Shown here: positions 23,273-31,818 of the stretch, one piece after another
How the letters are laid out: every line of letters begins with the position of its first letter
Numbering within the stretch: the first letter of the stretch is position 1
Source of the DNA: Hymenobacter sp. YIM 151858-1
GTDB lineage: Bacteria; Bacteroidota; Bacteroidia; Cytophagales; Hymenobacteraceae
Length of the DNA: 64,000 bases
Reading direction: 5' to 3'
Assembly: GCF_025979705.1 (NCBI RefSeq)
Contig: NZ_CP110136.1
Span: forward strand, 3,472,001 to 3,536,000
Notes under the pieces: generated by a model
Told to the model about the DNA's origin: nothing
Seen by the model: the letters and a program-made list of their open reading frames with translations, nothing else
Database searches by the model: none
Position numbers and translations under genes: made by a program

Positions 23273-23929
23273 CTAGCGCCCGAGGTACAAAGAGGCACCT
23301 AGGGCAAAGCTCCGCAAGCCAAGGTTGGCCCCAAACGATTTGCTGGTGTACTGCTGCCGCTCCACTTGCGCATTGGTGGGTTGCTCCTGCTTGTTGCGGA
23401 AGTACGAATACCCAATGTTGCCAAACGAGGCCTCGATGCCCACCTTGGGCACCGGGAAGTACACCACGCCGGGCGTAAACTCGGCGTAGCCGCCGCGGCC
23501 GTGGTAGTTGGCGCGCGGGTCGTACCACTTGTACTTGTCCCAATTTTCGCGGTAGCCGGCACCCAGGGTGCCCACCAAACCAAATTGGCTTTCGCCCAAC
23601 ATTTTATAGTAGCGCACAAACGGGCCCACCGAGTACTCGAGGTAGCGGCGGGTATCCTGGCCGGTTGTCTGGTGCTTATCGGCGCTCAGGTGGCCGTCGA
23701 TACCTAGGGCCAGGTTGTCGCTGATAAAGTAGCCCACCTGGGGCCTAAAGGAGACGTTACGGGATTTGCTTTCGGGGCCTGAGGCATTGGCGATAATCGG
23801 GTAGGCTTGCACCGACGTGCGCGAGTAGCCCGCGCTGCCGCCCACCAGTACGGTACCAGCCGGAATTTGCGCCTGTGCGCTAATAGCCGTTGCGCCCATC
23901 AGCAGGGCTGCCCATCCAAGGAATTTCAT
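23273..23929 (-). CDS. outer-membrane beta-barrel-like protein, paralogue 1
   Basis: A 218-residue protein with a signal peptide (WAALLMGATAISAQAQ) and alternating hydrophobic/polar strands ending in GLRSFALGASLYLGR, typical of small outer-membrane beta-barrels. Sequence such as GYFISDNLALGIDGHLSA and VGPFVRYYKMLGESQFGLVG places it in the OmpW/OMP_b-brl type of Bacteroidetes proteins. The long upstream frame is ignored; the ATG at 23929 gives the signal peptide. The next gene upstream encodes a clear paralogue. Confidence 0.8.
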   Translation of the reverse strand: MKFLGWAALLMGATAISAQAQIPAGTVLVGGSAGYSRTSVQAYPIIANASGPESKSRNVSFRPQVGYFISDNLALGIDGHLSADKHQTTGQDTRRYLEYSVGPFVRYYKMLGESQFGLVGTLGAGYRENWDKYKWYDPRANYHGRGGYAEFTPGVVYFPVPKVGIEASFGNIGYSYFRNKQEQPTNAQVERQQYTSKSFGANLGLRSFALGASLYLGR

Positions 23930-24154
23930 GGGGTACAGATTGAATATAGAATCGGGTAGATGTTGCGCCGCTTGACCAACTTCCTTGCCAAAGCACGGAT
24001 GAGGTGCAAGCAAGCCGCGAAATAGGTTCATGGCATGGCACCGATGGCTCGAAAATCTATAAGAGCACCGATTATCAGTAAGCTTAACAGCCGAAAGCAG
24101 CAACGCGCCAGGGCCGTACCGCCTTAGCAGCCCCGGCGCGTTGCCAAGGTGTTC

Positions 24155-24850
24155 CTAGTGGCCTAGGTACAAGGAGGCGCCCAAATGCAGCGAGCTGATG
24201 CCGAACATAGCATTAAAGCCCGAGCTGGTGCTTTTGCTTGTATTGGCGCCGAGCGGGTCTTCGGTGCGGCTGGTGCCGCGGCTGTAGCCAAGGTTGCCCA
24301 GGCTTACCTCCAGGCCTATTTTGCTGCTGGGGAAGTACACGAAGCCCGGCGTTAGGCTGGCGTAGCCGGTTTTTGTTTTGATGGGGTGGGCAACAAAGCC
24401 GGGAGCGGTGCTTTCGGCAGATGCACGCTGCTGGCCGTAGCCAACCGAAAACTGCCCGAAGAAGCCGGCTTTTTCGCCCAGTAGGTGGTAGTACCGAACA
24501 AATGGCGCCACACTCACCGAGCTCTGTTTTGAGGAGCCCTGAAACACTGCCAGGCCGCCCGAGCCGTCGTAGGCATAGTGAGGTTGCTCGTTGCTGCTGC
24601 CGCCGAGCCCCACACCTAGGCCCACTGCCCAACCATCGCGCACGAAATACCCGCCGTTGAGCGAAACGGCGCCGCCACGGGCAGTCGATTTGGTTTGCCC
24701 GAGCGGCGTTCCGATAAGTTGACTGGTGGTTTCGGTGTTGGCGCTGTGGAAGCCGAGGCTGCCGCCCAGCAGCTTGGTGCCTTGCGTGGTTTGGGCCTGT
24801 GCCGATAGTGCTGCCAGCGTCAGTAGCGCGCTGCCAAAGAAGTACTTCAT
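24155..24850 (-). CDS. outer-membrane beta-barrel-like protein, paralogue 2
   Basis: A 231-residue protein with a signal peptide (FFGSALLTLAALSAQAQ) and beta-barrel-type strands ending in SSLHLGASLYLGH. It shares with the downstream gene the blocks VAPFVRYYHLLGEKAGFFGQ, LTPGFVYFPSSKIGLEVSLGNLGYS and the terminal LGASLYLG, so the pair arose by tandem duplication. Both run on the minus strand, separated by 225 nt with a 10-bp inverted repeat (24100-24109/24135-24144). The ATG at 24850 is chosen for the signal peptide. Confidence 0.8.
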   Translation of the reverse strand: MKYFFGSALLTLAALSAQAQTTQGTKLLGGSLGFHSANTETTSQLIGTPLGQTKSTARGGAVSLNGGYFVRDGWAVGLGVGLGGSSNEQPHYAYDGSGGLAVFQGSSKQSSVSVAPFVRYYHLLGEKAGFFGQFSVGYGQQRASAESTAPGFVAHPIKTKTGYASLTPGFVYFPSSKIGLEVSLGNLGYSRGTSRTEDPLGANTSKSTSSGFNAMFGISSLHLGASLYLGH

Positions 24851-25159
24851 GTAGATAAACGAACGGTGGTGATAAGGTGCGAATAGCTCTCTTGGTAGTC
24901 GAGCTTCGGATGGCAAAACGGTACGCAGGTATAGTTATTACCTAATGCTTAGCAGCAAATATGCTTTGGGTGTTTGCGTTTTTGCTAATACGGTGGCTCT
25001 TCCAACGTCATGCGAAGACCCGTCCGAGCTTCTTCATCGATAGTATTCTGCTACGCACCGAAGCGGTGAAACTGCTTTGGCTATGCCTGGCTGCCCGAAA
25101 CGTAGTTCGCGCACAGGTTCCTAGGTGCCTTCAGCAAACCGGAGGAGTCAGAAAACAAA
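24851..25159. other. intergenic region without a recognised gene
   Basis: This stretch separates an outer-membrane protein gene from the tRNA-Pro terminator. It contains one CCTAGG at 25120. A short frame encoding MLWVFAFLLIRWLF at 24961 lacks family likeness or context and was not accepted. The promoter of the minus-strand outer-membrane gene should lie near 24880-24960. Confidence 0.5.
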
Positions 25160-25190
25160 AAGCCCGCTGAACAAGCTGTTCAGCGGGCTT
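25160..25190 (-). terminator. terminator of the tRNA-Pro genes
   Basis: Perfect 14-bp arms at 25160-25173 and 25177-25190 with a 3-nt loop; the A run at 25154-25161 gives a U tract on the minus strand. Confidence 0.85.
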
Positions 25191-25201
25191 TCGGACTTTC
25201 G

Positions 25202-25275
25202 TCGGAGTGGCAGGATTCGAACCTGCGACCTCCAGCACCCCATGCTGGCGCGATACCAGGCTACGCTACACCCCG
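25202..25275 (-). tRNA. tRNA-Pro (GGG)
   Basis: A 74-nt cloverleaf on the minus strand, acceptor CGGGGTG with CACTCCG (one G-U pair), anticodon GGG at 25239-25241, T arm GGTTCGAATCC. CCA is not encoded. Confidence 0.95.
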
Positions 25276-25355
25276 AGCGTGGCGCCTTTCGGGAAGGCGG
25301 CCTTCACATTGTCCAGAAAAAAAGCCCTGGTATTAGCTTCTTTCCTATTGCGTAG

Positions 25356-25429
25356 TCGGGGTGGCAGGATTCGAACCTACGGCCTCTACGTCCCGAACGT
25401 AGCGCGCTACCGGGCTGCGCTACACCCCG
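25356..25429 (-). tRNA. tRNA-Pro (CGG)
   Basis: A 74-nt cloverleaf on the minus strand, acceptor CGGGGTG with CACCCCG, anticodon CGG at 25393-25395, T arm GGTTCGAATCC. It lies 80 nt upstream of tRNA-Pro(GGG) and probably shares its promoter. Confidence 0.95.
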
Positions 25430-25447
25430 ATTCGGACAATGTGGGTG

Positions 25448-25479
25448 CAAATGTAAGCAGATGGCTGGCAATCCTGCAA
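25448..25479 (-). promoter_or_regulatory. promoter of the tRNA-Pro pair
   Basis: On the minus strand TTG at 25479-25477, 21 bases, TACATTTG at 25455-25448, 19 nt before the first tRNA. It matches the Bacteroidetes -33/-7 pattern. Confidence 0.65.
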
Positions 25480-25646
25480 CCCCTGGTAACTGATTTTTTT
25501 CGGGTGCCGGCACTACGTAGAAATAGGCACGAAAGTTGGCATGTGGTGCGTTTAATACCCCGACGAGCTTGAGAACAGTTGCTGAACCAAGCTCATCATG
25601 GCCAAAATCAGTATCTTTGAGTTCTGACACGCAGTCGTTTCCACCT

Positions 25647-26015
25647 ATGAAAGCGTACGTCTACACCTTTATGTTTGTGGCGCTATCGAGCGCTGCACTT
25701 GCCCAAAACAGCCCCACGGCAAAGCCTGCGCTTATCACTTCCGATTCGGTGCAGCAGCCCGTGGCCGGCCCCGGCATCACCTTCAACGTGGAGGCCAACC
25801 CCGTAAACAACACGTTGCGGGTGCGCACCAACGCCAAAGGACCGATGCAGCTGGAAGTAAACGATGCCTCAGGCCACCCGGTGCTCACCAAAGCGTTGTC
25901 GGTTAATGGCTCGGCCATTTCGGTGCCGCTGGGCAACCTGCCCGGTGGCTCGTACGTGGTGCGCTGCATGGTAGCCGACAAAACATTCATGCGCCGCGTA
26001 ACCCTGGGCCAGTAA
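25647..26015 (+). CDS. small secreted protein resembling a type IX sorting domain
   Basis: A 122-residue protein with a signal peptide (VYTFMFVALSSAALAQ). After a short linker the remainder reads like a Por-secretion-tail beta-sandwich: NPVNNTLRVRTN, MQLEVNDASGHPVLTK, ISVPLGNLPGGSYVVRC and MRRVTLGQ. In typical substrates that domain follows a large passenger; here it stands nearly alone. It may be a stand-alone periplasmic beta-sandwich rather than a secretion substrate. The ATG at 25647 is used because it starts the signal peptide. Confidence 0.65.
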   Translation: MKAYVYTFMFVALSSAALAQNSPTAKPALITSDSVQQPVAGPGITFNVEANPVNNTLRVRTNAKGPMQLEVNDASGHPVLTKALSVNGSAISVPLGNLPGGSYVVRCMVADKTFMRRVTLGQ

Positions 26016-26103
26016 GCCTTTGCGCCTATTTTACGGGCTAGTACTTTAGCCTCCCGACTGTTGTGGTTGGGAGGCTTTCTGTTTTTATCTCCGAGCGTTT
26101 GCC

Positions 26104-27243
26104 GTGGCTACTTTGCTGTCATACTGGGAAAAACAAAGCTTTTTGCAAGGCTTTGATGTGGCCGTGGTAGGGGCCGGGCTGGTAGGGCTCACGGCTGCTG
26201 TCTTCACCAAGCGGCTCCGGCCTAGGGCCCGCGTAGTGGTGCTGGAGCGCGACGTGCTGCCCAACGGCGCTAGCACCAAAAATGCCGGCTTTGCCTGCTT
26301 CGGAAGCGTGTCGGAGCTCATAGAGCAGGAAAAGCGCGGCGGCACGGCGGCGCTGCTGTCGGTGGTGCAGTACCGCTGGGAGGGACTGCGCCTGTTGCGC
26401 GAGCTGCTGGGCGACGAAGCCATCGGCTACGAGGCCCTAGGTGGGTTCGAGCTGTTTCGGGAGCAGGAAGCGGCGCTGGCCGCGCAATGCCGTGAGCACC
26501 TAGGGTACTACAACGCGCTGCTGGCGCCAATCATCGGCGAATCGGAAATCTTTCGCGTAGCCGACCACAAGTTGCCCGACTTCGGCTTTGCAGGCGTGCA
26601 CAGCATGCTGGAGAACGTAGCCGAAGGTGCGCTGGATACCGGCCGCATGATGCACGCGCTGCTGCGCCTTGCCTGGCAAGAGGGCGTAACCATATTGCAC
26701 GGCGTGCCGGTTACGGCAATCGACGCGGGCGCAACCACCGTTAAACTCAAAACGCCACTTGCCCAGGTGGAAGCCGGGCAAGTGCTGTTGGCTACCAATG
26801 CTTTCAGCCGCACGTTCTTCCCCGACCTCGATGTAGTGCCCGGCCGCGGCCAGGTGCTGGTAACGGCACCCGTACCCGGGCTCAATCTGCCCGGCACCTT
26901 CCATTACGATAAGGGCTATTACTACTTCCGGCCCGTGGCGGGCAACCGCCTGTTGCTGGGCGGCGGCCGCAACCTCGACTTTGCGGCCGAAGCCACCACC
27001 GAGCCCGGCCTCACGCCGCTCGTGCAGCAGCGCCTGGAGCAGCTGTTGCGCGAGGTGATACTGCCCGGCCGAAACGTTGAGGTTGAGCACCGCTGGAGCG
27101 GCGTAATGGGCTTTGGCCAGGAGCTGGAGCCGTTTATCGGAGATCTGGCGCCAGGCGTGTACGGCGCCCTGCGCTGCAACGGCATGGGCGTGGCCATGGG
27201 CACGCGCAGCGGCCAGCGAGCCGCCGAGCTGTTGTTGAATTAA
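26104..27243 (+). CDS. FAD-dependent oxidoreductase (DAO family)
   Basis: A 379-residue flavoprotein. The Rossmann dinucleotide motif VAVVGAGLVGLTAAV is near residue 19, followed by the expected acidic end of strand 2 (VVVLERD) and the DAO-type segment GASTKNAGFACFG. The C-terminal EHRWSGVMGFGQELEPFIG and NGMGVAMGTRSGQRAAELLL match the family that oxidises amines or D-amino acids. The substrate is not evident. The start is a GTG at 26104. It converges on the second ABC exporter gene, and the shared spacer is a repeat-type terminator. Confidence 0.88.
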   Translation: MATLLSYWEKQSFLQGFDVAVVGAGLVGLTAAVFTKRLRPRARVVVLERDVLPNGASTKNAGFACFGSVSELIEQEKRGGTAALLSVVQYRWEGLRLLRELLGDEAIGYEALGGFELFREQEAALAAQCREHLGYYNALLAPIIGESEIFRVADHKLPDFGFAGVHSMLENVAEGALDTGRMMHALLRLAWQEGVTILHGVPVTAIDAGATTVKLKTPLAQVEAGQVLLATNAFSRTFFPDLDVVPGRGQVLVTAPVPGLNLPGTFHYDKGYYYFRPVAGNRLLLGGGRNLDFAAEATTEPGLTPLVQQRLEQLLREVILPGRNVEVEHRWSGVMGFGQELEPFIGDLAPGVYGALRCNGMGVAMGTRSGQRAAELLLN

Positions 27244-27246
27244 AAA

Positions 27247-27300
27247 GAAGAAGGAGGAAGGATGAGCAACGGTCTGATTGCTCATCCTTCCTCCTTCTTC
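27247..27300. terminator. convergent terminator built from heptad repeats
   Basis: Perfect 23-bp arms at 27247-27269 and 27278-27300 with an 8-nt loop. Each arm is a 7-mer series (GAAGAAG, GAGGAAG, GATGAGC). It lies between two converging genes and belongs to the same repeat family as the other intergenic elements. Confidence 0.75.
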
Positions 27301-27307
27301 CTTCGCC

Positions 27308-29092
27308 CTAAGCCTCTTCGCTTTGCAGCTGCCGCTCGTAGAGGGCGCGGTACAGGCCATCTTGGTCGGCCATGAGTTCCTCGTGGGTACCGTGCTGCAC
27401 AATGCGGCCGTCGTCGAGCACCAGAATGTGGTCGGCCAGCTTTACCGACGATACCCGGTGAGAGATAATCAGGCTGGTGCGGTTCTGCATGATGCGCTGC
27501 AGGCTACCTAGGATCACGTTCTCGGTCTTGGTATCAACAGCCGAAAGCGCGTCGTCCAGAATCAGGATGCTCGGCTCTTTTACCAACGCGCGGGCAATGC
27601 TGATGCGCTGCTTCTGGCCGCCCGAAAGGGTAATGCCCCGTTCGCCTACTTTGGTATCGAAGCCCTCCAGAAACCGCATGATGTTCTCGTACACATCGGC
27701 ATCCTTGGCAGCTTGCACCATGCGTTCTTCCGAAAGCGCATCGAGGCCAAAACCAATATTGTGGCCAATGGTGTCGGAAAACAGAAACACATCCTGCGGC
27801 ACGTAGCCGATCTGGCTGCGCAACGAGGTAAGCGCATAGTCGCGCACATCCACGCCATCGACCAAAATACGGCCCTCCGTCACGTCGTAGAGGCGGCAGA
27901 GCAGGTTGGCCACGGTGCTTTTGCCCGAGCCTGTGTTGCCGATAACCGCCAGCGTATGCCCCGGCTGAATACGGAACGACACCTGATCGAGCGCCCGAAT
28001 GCCCGTATCGGGGTACACAAACGACACGTTATCGAATACAATGTCGCCCTGAATGGGCTGCTCGATGTTCTGGCGCGACACGATGTCGGTTTTCTGGTGC
28101 AGGAACTCATTGATGCGCGCCTGCGACGCCTCGGCCCGTTGCACCAGCGACGAGGTCCAACCTAGGGCCGTAACGGGCCACGTCAGCAGGTTCACGTAAA
28201 TCAGAAACTCGGCAATGGTGCCGATGCTGATGGTGCCGCGGATAACCTCCTGGCCGCCAATCCACACTGTAACGATGGTGCTGACGCCCACCAGAAACAG
28301 AATCAGCGGGAAAAACAGCGAGTTGACGAAGTTCAGGCTCAAGGACTTTTCCTTGTAGGCGTTGGAGGCCGCCGCGAACTGCTGGTGCGAGTCCTGCTCG
28401 CGCACAAACGACTTCAGCACCCGGATGCCCGAAAACGCCTCCTGCACGAAGGTGGTCATGTTGGCCAGGGCCTTCTGAATCTCGTCCGATTTCTTCTCGA
28501 TCAGGTTGTTGACGTAGAAAATGCTGATGCTCAGCACCGGGAGCGGCAGCAGCGTGAGCAAGGTGAGCTTCACGTTCACCATCAGCATCAGCGGCACAAT
28601 CAGCAGAAACAGGATAACCAGCTGCATGAAGTACATGATGGCCGGCCCGATGTACATGCGCACGCGGCCCACGTCCTCGGAAATGCGCGACATCAGGTCG
28701 CCGGTGCTATGGCGGCGGTAGAAGGAGAGGGGCAGCGACTGGTAGTGCTGGTAAATCTCGTTTTTCTGATCGTTCTCAATCAGCCGCGACATCACGATGA
28801 GCGTCTGGCGCATGAAAAACAAAAACACCCCGCGCAGCAAGGCCAACCCGATAATAAGGGCGCCATACAGGATGATGTTGCGGCCAAACAGGCTGTACAC
28901 GCCCTGCTGGGCTTGGGTGCCCCCGAAGAGGTGGTACAGGTCGATGCCCTCCTGCACCAGATCGAAGGCGTAGCGCACCACCTGCGCCGGAAAGATGGCC
29001 AGCAGGGTGCTGAGGGCCACAAACAGCACCCCACCTAGGAAATGCCATTTGTAGCGGATCAGGTATTTATCGGTAGCGCGGAGGGCTTTCAC
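27308..29092 (-). CDS. ABC exporter half-transporter with degenerate Walker B
   Basis: A 594-residue half-transporter with six membrane helices (about 15-330) and an ATPase domain: Walker A GNTGSGKST, a canonical LSGGQ signature (about residue 484) and Walker B ILILDDALSAVD, where Asp replaces the catalytic Glu. That substitution marks the degenerate-site partner of heterodimeric exporters such as TM287 or YheI. Together with the LSVGQ signature of the exporter at 20858-22636, it would complete one inactive and one active composite site. The two genes lie 4.7 kb apart on opposite strands. Confidence 0.9.
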   Translation of the reverse strand: MKALRATDKYLIRYKWHFLGGVLFVALSTLLAIFPAQVVRYAFDLVQEGIDLYHLFGGTQAQQGVYSLFGRNIILYGALIIGLALLRGVFLFFMRQTLIVMSRLIENDQKNEIYQHYQSLPLSFYRRHSTGDLMSRISEDVGRVRMYIGPAIMYFMQLVILFLLIVPLMLMVNVKLTLLTLLPLPVLSISIFYVNNLIEKKSDEIQKALANMTTFVQEAFSGIRVLKSFVREQDSHQQFAAASNAYKEKSLSLNFVNSLFFPLILFLVGVSTIVTVWIGGQEVIRGTISIGTIAEFLIYVNLLTWPVTALGWTSSLVQRAEASQARINEFLHQKTDIVSRQNIEQPIQGDIVFDNVSFVYPDTGIRALDQVSFRIQPGHTLAVIGNTGSGKSTVANLLCRLYDVTEGRILVDGVDVRDYALTSLRSQIGYVPQDVFLFSDTIGHNIGFGLDALSEERMVQAAKDADVYENIMRFLEGFDTKVGERGITLSGGQKQRISIARALVKEPSILILDDALSAVDTKTENVILGSLQRIMQNRTSLIISHRVSSVKLADHILVLDDGRIVQHGTHEELMADQDGLYRALYERQLQSEEA

Positions 29093-29207
29093 GGGCGGGA
29101 GTGTCGGAGGCCAAGTTGACCGGTTTTCGGGAACGTTGCCGGTGGGCTGAGTCGGAAAAACGGGTTACCTTTGCGGCCGGTTTCGGGGCGGTGGCCAAAG
29201 GTACTGC

Positions 29208-29321
29208 GTAGTGGGAAGTCAGTAGTCAGAAACCGGCCACGACTCCCTAGGTTCTGCGCAACGTTTGGTCCGGCCACGGCGACCATATGCCGTCTACCTA
29301 CATCCTACCCATTCCCACAAC
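29208..29321. repeat. weak heptad-periodic repeat pair
   Basis: Left units GTAGTGG, GAAGTCA, GTAGTCA, GAAACCG (29208-29235). Right units CTACCTA, CATCCTA, CCCATTC, CCACAAC (29294-29321). The arms are only partly complementary. It lies just before the leucine-dehydrogenase-like gene. Confidence 0.5.
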
Positions 29322-29330
29322 GTTTTCCCC

Positions 29331-30422
29331 ATGGTTGAGATCCAAGCCCTGCCCGAGACCAGCATTTTCGGGCAAATTGCTGAGTTCCAGCACGAGCAAG
29401 TCGTGTTCTGTCACGACCACGAAACCGGACTTCGCGCCATCATCGGCATCCACAACACCGTACTGGGCCCGGCCTTGGGCGGTACGCGCATGTGGCACTA
29501 CGCCTCCGACGCCGAAGCGCTGAACGACGTGCTGCGCCTCTCGCGGGGCATGACCTACAAGGCCGCTATTTCGGGTCTGAACCTAGGGGGCGGCAAAGCC
29601 GTGATTATCGGCGACGCCAAAACGCAAAAGAACGAAGCCCTGCTGCGCAAGTTCGGCCGCTTCGTGAAGAACCTGAACGGCAAGTACATCACGGCCGAGG
29701 ATGTGAACATGACCACCAAGGACATGGAGTACATCCGCATGGAAACCACCCACGTAGCCGGCCTGCCCGAGAGCATGGGCGGCTCGGGCGACCCCTCGCC
29801 CGTAACGGCTTACGGCACCTACATGGGCATGAAGGCGGCCGCCAAAAAGGCGTTCGGCTCGGATAGCCTTGTGGGCAAGCGCGTAGCCGTGCAGGGCGTG
29901 GGCCACGTGGGCACCTACCTGCTCGAGCACCTCACCAAGGAGGGCGCCGAAATCGTGCTGACCGACTACTACAAGGAGCGCGCCGAGGAGGCTGGTGCCC
30001 GTTTCGGTGCTACAGTGGTGGGCCTCGATGAAATCTACGACCAGGACGTGGACATCTACTCGCCCTGCGCCCTAGGTGCCACCCTCAACGACGACACCAT
30101 CGGCCGCCTGAAGTGCGCCGTGGTAGCAGGCTGCGCCAACAATCAGCTCAAAGACGAGAACGTGCACGGCCCGGCGCTGGTAGAGCGCGGCATCATCTAC
30201 GCCCCCGACTTCCTGATCAACGCCGGTGGCCTGATCAACGTGTACTCGGAAGTAGTAGGCAGCAGCCGCCAGGGCGCCCTGAACCAAACCGAAAAGATTT
30301 ACGATTACACTCTCCAGGTACTGGAGAAAGCCGCCAAAGAGGGTACGCACCCGCAGGCGGCGGCCGTTCGCCAGGCCGAGCAGCGCATTGCTGCCATCGG
30401 TCGGGTGAAATCGACGTACTAA
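29331..30422 (+). CDS. Glu/Leu/Phe/Val dehydrogenase, leucine-dehydrogenase-like
   Basis: A 363-residue NAD-dependent amino-acid dehydrogenase that reversibly deaminates a hydrophobic amino acid. The catalytic-lysine segment is GLNLGGGKAVI, the substrate loop GPALGGTRMW, and the cofactor domain starts with VAVQGVGHVGTYLLEHL, followed by an acidic LTDYY. The length is close to leucine dehydrogenase (about 365) and shorter than glutamate dehydrogenases, so leucine or valine is the likely substrate. The ATG at 29331 is chosen; the longer frame upstream is repeat sequence. A second paralogue lies at 44619-45845. Confidence 0.9.
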   Translation: MVEIQALPETSIFGQIAEFQHEQVVFCHDHETGLRAIIGIHNTVLGPALGGTRMWHYASDAEALNDVLRLSRGMTYKAAISGLNLGGGKAVIIGDAKTQKNEALLRKFGRFVKNLNGKYITAEDVNMTTKDMEYIRMETTHVAGLPESMGGSGDPSPVTAYGTYMGMKAAAKKAFGSDSLVGKRVAVQGVGHVGTYLLEHLTKEGAEIVLTDYYKERAEEAGARFGATVVGLDEIYDQDVDIYSPCALGATLNDDTIGRLKCAVVAGCANNQLKDENVHGPALVERGIIYAPDFLINAGGLINVYSEVVGSSRQGALNQTEKIYDYTLQVLEKAAKEGTHPQAAAVRQAEQRIAAIGRVKSTY

Positions 30423-30527
30423 AGTTTAGGAGTTGGGGAGTTTGTGAGTTTAGGAGTTGTTGTTCAGGACTTCTGAGCCGCGACTTCCTAACTCGTAAGC
30501 TCCCCAACTCGCAAACTCATTAACTCC
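30423..30527. repeat. octad-periodic intergenic inverted repeat
   Basis: Left units AGTTTAGG, AGTTGGGG, AGTTTGTG, AGTTTAGG, AGTTGTTG (30423-30462). Right units CTAACTCG, TAAGCTCC, CCAACTCG, CAAACTCA, TTAACTCC (30488-30527). The arms are broadly complementary. It fills the spacer before nusB. Confidence 0.8.
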
Positions 30528-30534
30528 TTCCGTT

Positions 30535-31722
30535 TTGCTTAACCGCCGCACGCTTCGCATCAAAGTCATGCAGGCCCTCTATGCCTACGATCAGGCAATC
30601 GGGTCCGATTTTCTATTGGCTCTGGACCGCATCAGCGAAGCTTTTCAGCCCGACCTGAACTCCATGGTACCGCAAGACCGGCGCCTGCTGCAAGGGCAGC
30701 AGAAGCTGGCCGAAGCGGGTTTTCGGGAGTGGCATAAGGCCGGCGGTACGGCCGAGCCCGAACAGCTCGACAACCAGGAGGTAAACGATGCCGTTCGCGA
30801 CGCCGTCAAGTACTACCAGAAGCAGGTGCAAAAGGAGAACTTGTTCTACCTGAACCAGATGCTCCATGCCACCGAGAGCATTCACGATCAGTACATCCAC
30901 CTGCTGAACCTGCCTGCCGCGCTGCTGCAGGTGCTGGAAGAGGAACGTAGCCGCGAAGCGCGCCGCTTTACGGCCGCCACCGACCGCGTAGACACCACGC
31001 GCCTCGAGCAAAGCCCGGTGCTGCAAAAGCTGGCCGCCAACAAGCAGCTGCAGGAGCTAACCATTCGGCGTACCCTGCAGTGGGCCGGCGAAGATGAAAT
31101 GGAAGCCCTGCGCCAGGCCTGGCGCAACGAGATGCGCAACGACACCGAGCTGCGCAGCTACTTTGAGGCGCCCGCCGCCGACTACGCGGCCGAGCAGGAA
31201 ATCCTCAAGCACATCTACAAGACGTACGTGTTCAAGGGCGAGGCCATTCCGGCGCTGCTGGAAGAGCAAGACCTGAACTGGGAGGAAAACCGCGCCATCG
31301 TGAAGAACCTCGTGGTGAAGACGATGAAGATGCTGGAAGAAGGCACCGACGAGAACATGGAGCTTCTTTCGCTTTCGGCCAACTGGCAGGAGGACAAGGA
31401 GTTTGCCGAAACGCTGTACAAGCAAACCCTCACCGACGACGCCCGCTACGAACAGCTGATTTCGGGTGCCGTGCAAAACTGGGACGTGGAGCGCGTGGCC
31501 CTGCTCGATAAGATTATCCTGAAGATGGCCTTGTGCGAAATGCACCTGTTCCGCTCCATTCCGGTGAAGGTGACCATCAACGAGTACATCGAAATCAGCA
31601 AACTCTACAGCACGCCCAAAAGCAAGCAGTTTGTGAACGGTATTCTGGATAAATTGGCCCAGGACCTGATGGCCAGCGGAGCAATCCGTAAGTCGGGCCG
31701 CGGCTTGCTGGATAACCAGTAA
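30535..31722 (+). CDS. nusB: transcription antitermination factor NusB, extended form
   Basis: A 395-residue protein whose C-terminal part is the NusB fold: LISGAVQNWDVERVALLDKIILKMALCEM, then IPVKVTINEYIEISKLYSTPKSKQFVNGILDKL. NusB binds boxA RNA with NusE during rRNA transcription. The N-terminal RRTLRIKVMQALYAYDQA is also family-like, but about 200 extra helical residues lie between the two parts. Canonical NusB is about 140 residues; extended versions are usual in Bacteroidetes. The start is a TTG at 30535. It heads the conserved group leading to yajC and coaE. Confidence 0.9.
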   Translation: MLNRRTLRIKVMQALYAYDQAIGSDFLLALDRISEAFQPDLNSMVPQDRRLLQGQQKLAEAGFREWHKAGGTAEPEQLDNQEVNDAVRDAVKYYQKQVQKENLFYLNQMLHATESIHDQYIHLLNLPAALLQVLEEERSREARRFTAATDRVDTTRLEQSPVLQKLAANKQLQELTIRRTLQWAGEDEMEALRQAWRNEMRNDTELRSYFEAPAADYAAEQEILKHIYKTYVFKGEAIPALLEEQDLNWEENRAIVKNLVVKTMKMLEEGTDENMELLSLSANWQEDKEFAETLYKQTLTDDARYEQLISGAVQNWDVERVALLDKIILKMALCEMHLFRSIPVKVTINEYIEISKLYSTPKSKQFVNGILDKLAQDLMASGAIRKSGRGLLDNQ

Positions 31723-31818
31723 AGCCCTAGGCAACCCCGGCAACGGCACCTGCGTTGAGCCCCTCAGAAACCGTTCTGTTTTCCGCACTATCCCTTCTCT
31801 CCCTACCGCACCCGCCCC

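Noticed and set aside
24961-25170. Small frame encoding a hydrophobic N-terminus upstream of the tRNA-Pro genes
   Set aside because: No family likeness, no promoter-like sequence, and it runs into the tRNA terminator.
26500-27402. Minus-strand frame of 300 codons antisense to the FAD oxidoreductase
   Set aside because: The opposing gene has a clear FAD-binding motif and the shadow frame has none.
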